64,000 bases of DNA, from assembly GCF_963259705.1 (NCBI RefSeq), contig NC_081861.1:103244226-103308225 (forward strand). The letters run 5' to 3'. Numbering within the stretch: the first letter of the stretch is position 1; each line of letters starts with the position of its first letter. A program made the translations under genes and the position numbers. Shown here piece after piece: positions 54,715 through 64,000 of this stretch. This stretch comes from Myotis daubentonii (Eukaryota > Chordata > Mammalia > Chiroptera > Vespertilionidae). The notes beneath the pieces are model-generated. The model was not told the origin of the DNA. It was given only the letters and a program-made list of their open reading frames with translations, and ran no database searches.

Positions 54715-57062
54715 TAAAAAATAACAAAGCACCAGGAAGCTAAATCAAGTGTTATTCTATATATCTATACTAGCATTGTGAAGCAAAGATTGTCAAAGAT
54801 TGTCACTTACTAGCTTTGAAACCTTTGAAATGTTACGGTTCCTCTAGGCTTTGGTTTCTTTATTTTTAAAATCAGGGGGGTGTAGTACATCCATTCTAAA
54901 TTCCCTTTCAACTCTAACATTCTAATAAACCAAATTTTTCAGTTTTAAATTGTTTTTTAAAATCTCATTCACATAAGAATTTTTTGCATTCACATAAGGA
55001 TATTATCAAGACATGACATGACTCATCTTAACAATATGCAAAACACAAAGTTCACATTAGATCAGATTTAGCTGATCAAACACAAGAATGATGAATTAAA
55101 CCTCATTCTTCCAAATAAGTTGATTTCACTTTACTATTTTTGTTTTCTAAGAGAGAATAATCATTTATTTCTACCTTTTCTTGGGCATTAAATTTGGTCA
55201 ACCCTGGGCTTAAAATGTCAGCTTCACAATTACCTATTTGACTTTGGGTGAGTTGCTTTATTTCTCTGTGATTTGGTTTCCTCACTAGGAATTGGAGCAA
55301 AAAAATCCATACCTTGCAGGATTGTCATGAAGATAAAATGAAATTATACATGAAAACCCTTAGTGCAATGAATGGTACCTGGTAGGTGTGCAAAATATAG
55401 TAGTGATGGCAATCTATGTCATGTGTAGTTGGTACTACTAAAAAGTTGACATTTTATTGCATCTTTCTTATGTGATTTTAGTACTGCATTCCATCAATCT
55501 TCAGTTAAGCATGCAGATTGGAACCTGTAATGAGCTCTTCCCCTGACATCCCCTTCAGCATATAGCCTATTGGCTCAGGTTTAAGATCTACATGATACAG
55601 AGGAGACTAAATTAAATATTTTACATGACAGAAGGAGTGCTTAGAAATGGCCCAAATGAAATAGAAGTATATGAGAAAATTGTAAGCAGTCAAAAGAATT
55701 TGTATGAGATGGCTCCCAATACATGCAAATTGTCTACTTCTTTGCATAAAAATAGAACAAATATCTAATAGCAAATGCTGACTCATGAACACATCTAATT
55801 TTGGTCTTATTTAAATAAGCTCTGGGTGAGATTACTATTTCCATGGAAATTGGAACTTTTATTTAAATATCTATATTCTACTACCAGTAATTATGTCTTC
55901 ATGTCTTGGTTTGACTCAATTTACAAATTTGATAATTTTATGGTTAACTAACACTCACAATTTGACTCAAGGTGACCATAGACAAAACTGCAATGAGTCA
56001 AGTTTAAAAACAAGGAGTGAGAGGAAACCAGTTCACCAGCGCTCTAAACTTGAGCCCAGACTAAACTTAAGCTAGCAAAATGGTAATAACTTATCCCATT
56101 GAGAACATTGTTTATAGTCCTTCAAACCTGAGATCTAAGTTTTTTCTGTTTCTTCTCTGGCCCTGATTCTGTTATTCATAAACATGTTCTGACAGCTTGA
56201 TTTGCTAATAATTATCAAAGTATTGCTGCTATAAAGGAAAGAGCACTGGCTTGGGAGTTAGGAGACCCAAGGTCTAGTTTATATTCTGCTGCTTATTTGC
56301 TGTGACCTGACACATATCATTAGCCTATTCTGGGGCTCAGTTTCCTTTTCTGCTAAATGAGAGGGTTGGACTTTATGGTCCCTTATGTCCTTTATAGTTA
56401 TGTCATTCAGTGGCTCTATAAAGTAATATCAGACTTTTTAAAGGGTAGTCCAGGTGAACTAATGCAAATATGTGGGGTATTGGGAAGCACAAAATCTCTG
56501 GGATAGAGGAGTGAAGATTATAAATGGTTATAATTTCAAAAAGCAAATATTAAAAGATGATATATGCTATGGCTGTTGCTACTACAGCCAGACACCCTCA
56601 TTTATCCTCCACTTAACTGGACCTATATGGACCATAAGGAGTACGATAATGAAGGGAAAGCTAGCGAGATGCAAACAGGGACCAGACCCATGCCCAGTTA
56701 AACTGGGAAGAAATTGTGTCCCTATCCTCCTCTTTTTCTCTGATCTTCAAAACATTAATATAAAAAGCATATTTCAAAACAATGAACACATTATAATTTC
56801 ATTTTTGTTTATATACTAGTAAGTAATGGAAAGCAAACACAGTAGAGTAATTATAATGGTTATGTCAGAGCAAATATAGTTTATTTTCTGTGTTTTATAT
56901 ATTTTCCAAATTGTTTTACTATAACCTCCATAATGGACTTTTATCTCTATTCTTGATCACTAGAATCCATTTTTTACTGATATCTTAAAGTATATTCTTC
57001 TACAGTTACCAGCCATCAGTGTATTCCTATTACACTTGTAACACAATTTGAGTTCTTTACTG
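54715..57062. other. Old non-genic DNA with MIR relics
   Basis: MIR-like stretches lie at about 54,810-54,930 (weak), 55,215-55,400 (TTTGGGTGAGTTGCTTTATTTC ... GTTTCCTCACTAGG) and 56,230-56,400 (GAGCACTGGCTTGGGAGTTAGGAGACCC ... TCAGTTTCC, the clearest MIR here), all in direct orientation. No coding signal; the frame at 56,472-56,819 has no recognisable domain and is regarded as chance. Confidence 0.55.
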
Positions 57063-57790
57063 TGTTAAAAAAATAGGCAGAGGACATGAATAGACATTTC
57101 TCCAAAGAAGATATACAGATGGCTAACAAGTACATGAAATGATGCGCAACATCAGTCATTATTAGTAAAATGCAAATCAGAGCCAAAATGAGATATCACC
57201 TCACACTATCAGAATGGCTATCGTCAATAAATCAACAAATGCTCTAACTGGTTTGGCTCAGTGGATAGAGTGTCGACCTGCGGACTGAAGGGTCCTGGGT
57301 TTGATTCCGGTCAAGGGCACATGTCTGGTTTGCCGGCTCGATCCCCAGTGGAGGGCGTGCAGGATGCAGCCGATCAATGATTATCTCTCATCATTGATGT
57401 TTCTATCTCTCTATCTCCCTCTTCCTTCCTCTCTGAAATCAATAAAAATATATTAAACAAATAAATAAATAAATCAACAAACAACAAATATTGATGAGGA
57501 AGTGAAAAAAAACAACTCTTGTGCATTGATGGTACGATTGTAAATTGGTACATCCAATATGGAAAACAGTATGGAGACTTCAAAAAACTAAAAATAGAAC
57601 TACCACAAGACCTAGAAATTTCACTTGTAATTTATGCAAAGAAAATAAAAATACTAATTTGAAATGTAATATGCACCCCTATGTTTATTGCAGTATTGTT
57701 TACAATAGTCATGGTATGAAAGCAACCTAGGTGTTCATTGGTAGATGAATGGATAAAAAATATGTCACATACACACATATACTAATCAAT
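57063..57790 (+). mobile_element. L1-8, old L1 3' fragment split by a SINE
   Basis: Late ORF2 in direct orientation (ATTTCTCCAAAGAAGATATACAGATGGC ... CTCACACTATCAGAATGGC), resuming after the SINE at about 57,482 (TGGAAAACAGTATGGAG ... TGAAAGCAACCTAGGTG). Confidence 0.82.
57241..57467 (+). mobile_element. Ves SINE with TSD in L1-8
   Basis: A box TGGCTCAGTGG at 57,254-57,264 and B box GGTTTGATTCC at 57,298-57,308, with intact body and tail CTCTGAAATCAATAAAAATA. 14-bp TSD AATAAATCAACAAA at 57,226-57,239 and 57,468-57,481. Confidence 0.95.
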
Positions 57791-58603
57791 GAATAAGCCA
57801 CACTTTTAGTGAATTTCTGACAAATGGATAAATTACATAGGAAGAAATGAGGTTAAAAACCATGAGCTAGGCTTATGTTATTTTCTGTTATGAAAAATGG
57901 CAGAGTTGTTGGCAAATGCCAGCAAGGTTGTTTACAAAGAACCACAAGGTCCCATACTTTCTTTGCCTTGCTCTCTATACTCAAAGGCACACTGGGAAGA
58001 AAAGTGAATATTTGAGAGACTTGAAGCTAACATGGATAAGATACAAAATCAAGTGACACTTGTGGAAAGCACAGATATTGTGACCCATGAGAAGGGCAGC
58101 TTAATATGACCCTTACAAGAGCACTTGCTTCTATTAAGGACAGTAGTAATTTCTCTTTTTGGAAGCTTTCCAAACAAGAGGCACTACCACTGGGAAGAGC
58201 AGACCTTGGCTAAGAAAAGTGTCCTAATAGGTAATGTTTGTTTTTGACAACACTCATTTCTGTTCTTGCAATTCTACACAGCTAAACTGTAGCCCCCTCA
58301 TGGAAGGATTTCCATTTTAATATAGATAATGCTTTCAGAGTTTTAGGGATAGAATCATTTTAGGAATGAATTACAAGGTGGGTATATTTGAGAGAGATTA
58401 GAAACTGTCTAATGTTCTTAAATTCAATTAAAAAGTATAATCTTATTTTATTTTCACAACAGGTTCTAAGATAAGGAGCTGGAGATCAGAGATGGTAAAT
58501 AACTTGCCCATTTTTATACAAAAAATAGTTGGAAAAGCTGGATTATGAAATTAATTTTTCTGACTTCAGAGCCTGTATGTTTGGCCATAAAAATTATTCT
58601 GGA
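57791..58603. other. Non-genic DNA with a MIR relic in reverse
   Basis: At about 58,455-58,580 the complement of MIR is visible (GGTAAATAACTTGCCC ... AGAGCCTGTATGTTTGGCC). The remainder shows nothing assignable. Confidence 0.45.
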
Positions 58604-58830
58604 GCCCTGACCAGGTGGCTTAGTTGGTTGAGTGTTGTTCCATGTACCAAAAGGATATAGGTTGGGTTCCCAGTCAGGGCACATACCTAGGTTGTGGGTT
58701 TTATTCCCAGTTGGGGAATGTACTGGAGGCAGCTGATCAGTATTTATATTCTCTCTCTCTCTCTAAAAAAAAAAAAAAAAACAAACAAACAAACAAAAAA
58801 AAACAAAAAAAACCCAAAAAAACCCAAAGA
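58604..58830 (+). mobile_element. Ves SINE with long A-rich tail
   Basis: Head GCCCTGACCAGGTGGCTTAG, body GGGCACATACCTAGGTTGTG, (CT)n at 58,751-58,764, then an A-rich tail with (CAAA)n and (CCAAAA)n up to about 58,830. Confidence 0.88.
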
Positions 58831-59165
58831 AAAAACATATCCTTAGGTGAAGATTTTAAAAAATTAAAAAATAAAGAGAAAGAAAGAAACAAAAGTAACA
58901 AAACTACTATTTATCAATGATTATACTTAAGGCACTTACACTAAGCACTTTTCATGTCTTATCTCGCAAAATCCTCATCAAACCTTATAATGTGAATTAT
59001 TATAATACCATTATTACTTCAAATTTTTTAAACAAGGAAAACACATTTTAAGAGATTACAGACTGTATAACTTATAAACTGTGATGAGAAAAACCAATTC
59101 CAAGTCCCTGTTCTCAGTTCAAGGTTCTGCTTGAGGTGTGTTAAGACTACTGCAGCTATAATTAA
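58831..59165. other. Non-genic spacer
   Basis: AT-rich unique sequence. An L2/MIR-like trace (AGGCACTTACACTAAGCACTTTTCATGTCTTATC) is visible at about 58,930-58,965, nothing more. Confidence 0.4.
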
Positions 59166-59664
59166 CTAGAGGCCTGGTGCACAAATTCATGCACAGGTGG
59201 GGTCCCAAGGTGGGAGGGTGTGATCAGCTCTCCAGGCAGACAGTGGGACCCCCTTGCAGGCCCAGGGTCCAGATCCCTCCTGCTGACATTCACAACGTTT
59301 CTCGGGTGCCACCTGGTGGTCGCTTTTATATTGTTTCTTCCTTGCGGAGCATCTAGGGAGGGGAAGCAGCTGCGGAGCTCAAGGCTGACTTCCAGGAGGC
59401 CAGCAGTGCTGTTGGGATCATGCCAGCAGCGCTGGTCCATCGATGGCTATCCTATTCTCTGGAGATTGGACCTGCAGAATTACTGAGGGTGTGGCTGCCA
59501 ACAGGTTGGTGGGCCACTGGGATGGGTCTCAGCTGAGCGGTGTTCCCACTGTGGGGGTAGCTGACCACCAGGGGGCAGCTCCTGTGTTGAGCGTCTGGCC
59601 CCTGGTGGTCAGTGCATGTCATAGCGACCAGTTGTTCTCATTCTGGTCATTCGGTTGCTTAGGC
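59166..59664 (-). mobile_element. Helitron 8, minus strand, 5' tip missing
   Basis: The 3' end (CTAG in complement) is at 59,166-59,169, preceded on the plus strand by host A. The hairpin GTGCACAAATTCATGCAC is visible. The inverted block GACCACCAGGGGGCAG/GGCCCCTGGTGGTC lies at 59,561-59,612. The complement of its 5' region (GCCTAAGCAACC) matches Helitron 2 but stops there, without the terminal TC-TATATAATAAAAG. Confidence 0.85.
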
Positions 59665-59667
59665 ATA

Positions 59668-60301
59668 TCCTATATAATAAAAGAGAAACATGTAAATTGA
59701 CCATCCTTCTGCTATGCCCACCAGCCAATCAGGAGTAAGTGTGCAAATTAACCCAGCAAAGATGGTGAGTTAATTTGCATAAACAGGCATTGGGCAGAGA
59801 GCAGAGTGGGAGAGCTGGCAGCTTGGAGGACCTGGCAGAGTGGGAGACCATGGGATGGAAACAGAGAAGGAAGGGAAAACCAAGAGCGTGGGGAACATCA
59901 GGAATTCTGGGAATAGTGGTTCTGGTGGCAGACAGATCTCCTAGAGACTAGACCAAAGTGATCCTGGAACAAGTTACTGTTGCGGTGGGGGATGGAGGAA
60001 AAGCAAAGGTGAGAGACATAAGTAAAATCAGAGTGTCTAGGAAAAATTAAAGGGAAGATATTCTAAAACTTCCAGGAAGTCTCCACCAATGAAGCAAAGA
60101 AAAAAAAAAGCCTCTATTATTCTGTAAGCAACAAACCAAACTGAGTTGGGGTCTCAGACAATTCGCTCTTATGATTACAAAGACAGACAGAAACTCCCGG
60201 ATTGGAAAGGGCTCCCCTGAGGGCTCCAAGAATGGAGGGGGTGCAGGTCAGGCTGAGGGACCCCCACATCCCCCAGTGCACAAATTTCGTGCACTGGGCC
60301 C

Positions 60302-60305
<4 letters not shown>
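59668..60305 (+). mobile_element. Helitron 9
   Basis: Starts TCCTATATAATAAAAGAG after host A (59,667). The subterminal block CAGCCAATCAGGAGTAAGTGTGCAAATTAACC varies the theme of Helitrons 1, 4 and 5. Ends with the hairpin GTGCACAAATTTCGTGCAC and GGGCCCCTAA at 60,305, where CTAG has mutated to CTAA or runs into the TA repeat. Confidence 0.87.

Positions 60306-60369
<64 letters not shown>
60306..60369. repeat. (TA)n microsatellite, left part
   Basis: About 32 uninterrupted TA dinucleotides between the end of Helitron 9 and the start of Helitron 10. Translates as Tyr-Ile repeats, not a gene. Confidence 0.97.
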
Positions 60370-60371
<2 letters not shown>

Positions 60372-60372
<1 letters not shown>

Positions 60373-61967
60373 TAGAGGCCCGGTGCACAAAAATTTGTGC
60401 ACTCGGGGGGGAGGGGGGTCCCTCAGCCCGGCCTGTGCCCTCTTGTAGTCTGGGACCCCTCGGGAGATAACGACCTGCTGGCTTAGGCCTGCTCCCGGGT
60501 GGCAGAGGGCAGGCCCAATCCCTAGGTGGAGTCCCTGGTCGGGCTCAGAGCAGGGCCGATTGGGGAGTTGGGGCACCACCCCCTGTCATGCACAGAGCAG
60601 GGCGATTGGGAGGTTGTGATGCCGCCCTCAGTCATGCTCAGGGTAGGGCCGATTGGGGTGTTGGGGCACCATCCCCTGTCACACTCAAGGCAGGGTGGAT
60701 GGGGAGGTTGCAGTGCCACCCCCTGTCACGCACAGAGAAGGGCAAATCGGGGTTGGGGCACTGCCCCCTGTCACCCACAGAGCAGGGCAGACCAGGGGGT
60801 TGGGGCACCACCACTCTCACACTCAGGGCAGGGCCGATGAGGAGGTTATGGATCTACCCCATCACACACAGAGCAGGGCCCGTGGGGGGGAGGGGTTGGG
60901 GTACCGTACCCTGTCACACACAGAGCAGGGCCGATCAGGGGGTTGGGGCGCCACACCCTGTAACACACAGAGCCGCAGTGTGATCAGGGGTTTAGGGAGC
61001 TCCCCCCTATCAGGCACAGAGCAGGGCTGATCAGGGGGTTGGGGCGCCTTCCCCTGTCATAAACAGAGCAGGGTGGATAGGGAGGTTGTGGCCCCGCCCC
61101 CTGTCACACACAGAGCCGCAGGCCGATCAGGGGGTTTGGGCGCTGCCCCCTGTCACGCTGATCCTGGTGCCGGGAGGCCTCGTGGCTCCGCTGATCCCGG
61201 TGCTGGGAGGCATATGAGCCTTTTACTATATAGGGTAGAGGCCTGGTGCATGGGTGGGTGCCGGCTGGTTTGCCCTGAAGGGTGTCCTGGATCAGGGTGA
61301 GGGTCCCCACTGGGGTGCCTGGCCAGCCTGGGTGAGGGGCTGATGGCTGTTTGCAGCTGGTCACACACCCTTCAGGGTGGGGGTCCCCACTGGGGTGCCT
61401 GGCTAGCCTGGGTGAGGGGATGATGGCTGTTTGTAGCTGGTCACACACCCTTCAGGGTGGGGGTCCCCACTGGGGTGCCTGGCCAGTCTCGGTGAGGGGC
61501 TGAGGGCTGTTTTCAGGCTGGAGGTGACTGAAGCTCCCAACCGCTCCTTTTCTTCTTCTTCTTCTTCTTTTTTTTTTATTCTGGGCCAGCTTTATCTTTG
61601 AGGCTTGGCTCCAGCTCTTAGGCCTCCACTGCTGAAAGTAGGTTTCTCAAAGTAGGTTTCTGGCCTTTGCTTACAATGTTGTTATCCTGCTGGCTGAAGC
61701 CCGGCAGCCTAAAGCAGGTTTCTGGGGTTTTGTTTAGCTTCTATATTTGTTACATAGTTCCTTAGAGTTGCAGCTCAGAGGCTTGCAGGGGCAGGCGGGG
61801 AACGTTGGAGTCCTCCGTCACTGAAGCAAGCAAGCCTCATGTGAGTTTCAAGCTGCCTGGCTGCCGGCCGCCATCTTGCCTGGCAGTTAATTTGCATATT
61901 GCTCTGATTAGCCAATGGGAAGGGTAGTGTTCGTACGCTAATTACCATGTTTCTCTTTTATTAGATA

Positions 61968-61970
<3 letters not shown>
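60372..61970 (-). mobile_element. Helitron 10, minus strand, inserted in a TA array
   Basis: The 3' end CTAG is at 60,372-60,375 with plus-strand A before it. The hairpin GTGCACAAAAATTTGTGCAC lies just inside. The 5' end is the complement of TCTTATCTAATAAAAGAG at 61,970, followed by T. It is 1,599 bp, the longest Helitron here, of the same subfamily as Helitron 4. TA repeats lie on both sides. Confidence 0.92.
60540..61160 (-). repeat. Minisatellite inside Helitron 10
   Basis: About 11-12 degenerate units of 47-60 bp (CAGAGCAGGGCCGATCAGGGGGTTGGGGCGCC-type), the same unit as in Helitron 4. A second, 65-bp repeat (CACACCCTTCAGGGTGGGGG ... CTGTTTGCAGCTGG) follows at 61,300-61,500 in about three copies. 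Confidence 0.85.

Positions 61971-62009
<39 letters not shown>
61971..62009. repeat. (TA)n microsatellite, right part
   Basis: About 19-20 TA units immediately after Helitron 10, the presumed other half of the 60,306-60,369 array. Confidence 0.95.
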
Positions 62010-62012
<3 letters not shown>

Positions 62013-62494
62013 CTCCAATACATATGATGGCCTAAAAATAAAGATTTCCAGTTAGCAAATGGACAATTCAGTCAATATTTTCCAACTGTCTGGTTGAGTA
62101 TATTGTAACATATGGCTTAGTAAATAATTCCCAATAAATGTTGATACTCTAAGTGAGAAGGTTTGTAACTCCAGAGAATTAATGCAATTCTATAGGCCCC
62201 AAACATACTACCTGGGAATGTAGTGTTCTATTCTGTATTTTTAAGCCATTAATTTGAAGACTAGTTTTACTTAGCTACTGGGCTTGAGAATACAGACCAC
62301 ATCTTAATTTTTAACTTATGTTCCCAATTCACAGCAAACTTGTCACATGGTAAATACTCAATAAATGTTACTTATTATTATTTCAGATATACAACACTGT
62401 CTTTACAAAGTTCAATGATGGAGTAAATATCCATGATCCTCATCATAATTTTAGTATAATATCATCCATACCCATTTTTATCATCCCCTCTTTG
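62010..62494. other. Non-genic DNA with an L2 tail relic
   Basis: At about 62,282-62,395 the order GGGCTTGAGAATACAGACCACATC ... AAACTTGTCACATGGTAAATACTCAATAAATG fits the L2 3' end. Nothing else is recognised. Confidence 0.5.
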
Positions 62495-64000
62495 TTTTAT
62501 TTTTTAATATTTTTATTAAATCTTTCTTGTTCAGATTATTACAGTTGTTCCTCTTTTTCCCCTCCATAGCTCCCCTCCACTCGGTTCCCACCACACCCTC
62601 TACCCTTACCCTCCCCAATGTCCTCATCCATAGGTGTACGATTTTTGTCCAGTCTCTTCTCGCACCCCCCACACCCTTTTCCCCACCGAGAACAGTTAGT
62701 CCACTCCCTTTCTATGCCCCTGATTCTATTATATTCACCAGTTTATTCTGTTCATCAGATTATTTATTCACTTGATTTTTAGATTCAATTGTTGATAGAT
62801 GTGTATTTGTTGTTCATAATTTCTATCTTTATCTTTTTTTCTTCTTCCTCTTCTTAAAGGATACCTTTCAGCATTTCATATAATGCTGATTTGGTGGTGA
62901 TGAACCCCTTTAGCTTTTTCTTATCTGTGAAGCTCTTTATCTGGCCTTCACTTCTGAATGATAGCTTTGCTGGATAAAGTAATCTCGGTTGTAGGTTCTT
63001 GCTATTCATCACTTTGAATATTTCTTGTCACTCCCTTCTGGCCTGCAAAGATTCTGTTGAGAAATCAGCTGACAGTCGTATGGGTACTCCCTTGTAGGTA
63101 ACTGACTTTTTTTCTCTTGCTGCTTTTAAGATTCTCTCTTTGTCTTTTGCTCTTGGCATTTTAATTATGATGTGTCTTGGTGTAGTCCTCTTTGGATTTC
63201 TTTTGTTTGGGGTTCTCTGTACTTCCTGGACTTGTAAGTCTATTTCTTTCACCAGGTAGGGGAAGTTTTCTGTCATTATTTCTTCAAATAGGTTTTCAAT
63301 ATCTTGCTCTCTCTCTTCTTCTGGCACCCCCATAATTCGGATATTGGTATGCTTGAAGTTGTCCCAGAGGCTCCTTACACTATCTTCATATTTTTGGATT
63401 CTTTTTTCTTTTTGTTTTTCCGGTTGGGTGTTTTTTGCTTCTTTGTATTTCAAATCTTTGACTTGATTCTTGGGATCCTCTAGTCTGCTGTCGGAACTCT
63501 GTATAATATTCTTTATTTCAGTCAGTGTATGCTTAATTTCTAGTTGGTCCTTTTTCATATACTTGAGGATCTCACTAGATATCTTGAGGGTCTCACTAAA
63601 TTTACCAGCAGTCTCACTAGACTTATTGAGGGTCTTACTAAATTTATTGGCGGTTTCTAGAAAATTCTTGAAAAGCCTTAAAAGTGTGGTTTTGAACTCT
63701 ATATCCAGTAGTTTTCTTTCCTCCATTTCTTTCATTTGTGACCTGTTTCTTTGTCTCCGCATTTTGGCTGCTTCCCTGTGTTGATAGAGTGGCTTTCTGT
63801 GCTAGGTGTCCTATAGGGCCCAGTAGCTCAGCCTCCCCAATTACCTGAGGTGGGCACTCTTGGTGCACCCCTTTGTGGGCTTTGTGCACAGTCTTGTTTT
63901 AGTTAACCCTTGATTGTTGTAGGTATCACTGGGAGGAATTGACCTCCAGGTCAATTGGCAGTGAGAATCAGCTGTGTCTACAGTGGGAGAACTTCTGTGC
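62495..64000 (-). mobile_element. HAL1-like ORF1-only L1, runs off right edge
   Basis: In complement: 5'UTR from the window edge to about 63,770, ORF1 63,762 to about 62,860, then directly a 3'UTR ending near 62,495 (tail ...AATATTAAAAAATAAAAC). The 3'UTR resembles that of the HAL1 at 31,211-31,500 (GAATCAGGGGCATAGAAAGG-type block), not that of L1-3 or L1-4. There is no ORF2. The 5' end lies outside the window. Confidence 0.87.
63028..63762 (-). pseudogene. L1/HAL1 ORF1, 244 codons open, then one nonsense codon
   Basis: The start ATG (MRRQRNRSQMKEMEERKLL) is at 63,762. Residues ~20-110 form a coiled coil with repeated KFSETL/KSSETA-like heptads. RRM start NIRIMGVPEEEREQD is at about 141-155 and the C-terminal domain RHIIIKMPRAKDKERILKAA at about 195-215. 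The frame ends at TGA 63,028, where the copy at 7,148 has TGG (Trp), so a single G-to-A change truncates it. The coding sequence then continues readable to about 62,860. The best preserved ORF1 of the window; a truncated peptide lacking the end of the C-terminal domain is the most it could make. Confidence 0.88.

Noticed and set aside
56472..56819. 115-codon plus-strand frame
   Set aside because: No domain, no splice or promoter context, in old MIR-bearing DNA; length is within chance for AT-rich sequence with alternative starts.
57241..57315. tRNA-like A and B boxes
   Set aside because: They belong to the Ves SINE head, which has a long tail and TSD; no cloverleaf tRNA gene is supported here or at the other SINEs.
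60175..60579. 134-codon frame with a Tyr-Ile repeat
   Set aside because: Translation of the TA microsatellite between two Helitrons.

Overview
This is mammalian nuclear DNA, almost certainly from a vesper bat (Vespertilionidae). Two signatures support this. First, there are many Ves-type tRNA-derived SINEs with recognisable A and B boxes and a CA/CT-rich to AATAAA tail. Second, there are many HeliBat-type Helitrons, whose 5' ends read TC-CTATATAATAAAAG-like and whose 3' ends carry a GTGCAC hairpin followed by CTAG, inserted between A and T. HeliBat amplification is established for vespertilionid bats; the species itself is not identifiable from the window. The only intact host gene is a single-coding-exon class A GPCR of the P2Y10 family (17,843-18,811, + strand). 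In human this family lies at Xq21 beside GPR174, so an X-linked, L1-rich setting is plausible (inference). No other host coding sequence, tRNA, rRNA or CRISPR array is supported. Layout: 1-3.4 kb, an L1/HAL1 5' part, an L1 3' end and a SINE. 3.4-5.3 kb, old unique DNA with L2, MaLR-LTR and MER5-like remnants. 5.3-7.7 kb, a complete ORF1-only L1 (HAL1-like) with target-site duplication (TSD). 7.8-10.8 kb, a SINE followed by three head-to-tail Helitrons, one carrying a solo ERVK-like LTR. 11.2-12.5 kb and 15.0-16.4 kb, two further Helitrons with GC-rich minisatellites. 16.5 kb, a small hAT. 17-20 kb, the GPCR and its flanks. 20 kb, an ancient Tigger-like element. 21.4-22.1 kb, a Helitron nested in a Helitron. 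23.6-35.8 kb, an L1 split by a 6.4-kb gammaretrovirus-like ERV with nearly identical LTRs and by a 3.4-kb HAL1 that itself carries three SINEs and an L1 tail. 35.8-51.3 kb, a stack of minus-strand L1s interrupted by a pogo-like transposon and a SINE. 51.3-59 kb, mostly old unique DNA with MIR, L2 and SINE copies. 59-62 kb, three Helitrons, one splitting a TA microsatellite. 62.5-64 kb, another HAL1-like element with a long open ORF1. There is no operon-like gene cooperation here. The biology is one immune-type GPCR in a landscape of nested transposons whose order of insertion can be read from their interruptions and TSDs. The most notable signals are the possible chimeric paralogue state of the GPCR, a young but structurally scrambled non-autonomous ERV with an unexplained 1-kb insert in gag, repeated ORF1-only L1s, and Helitrons joined head to tail without host bases between them.
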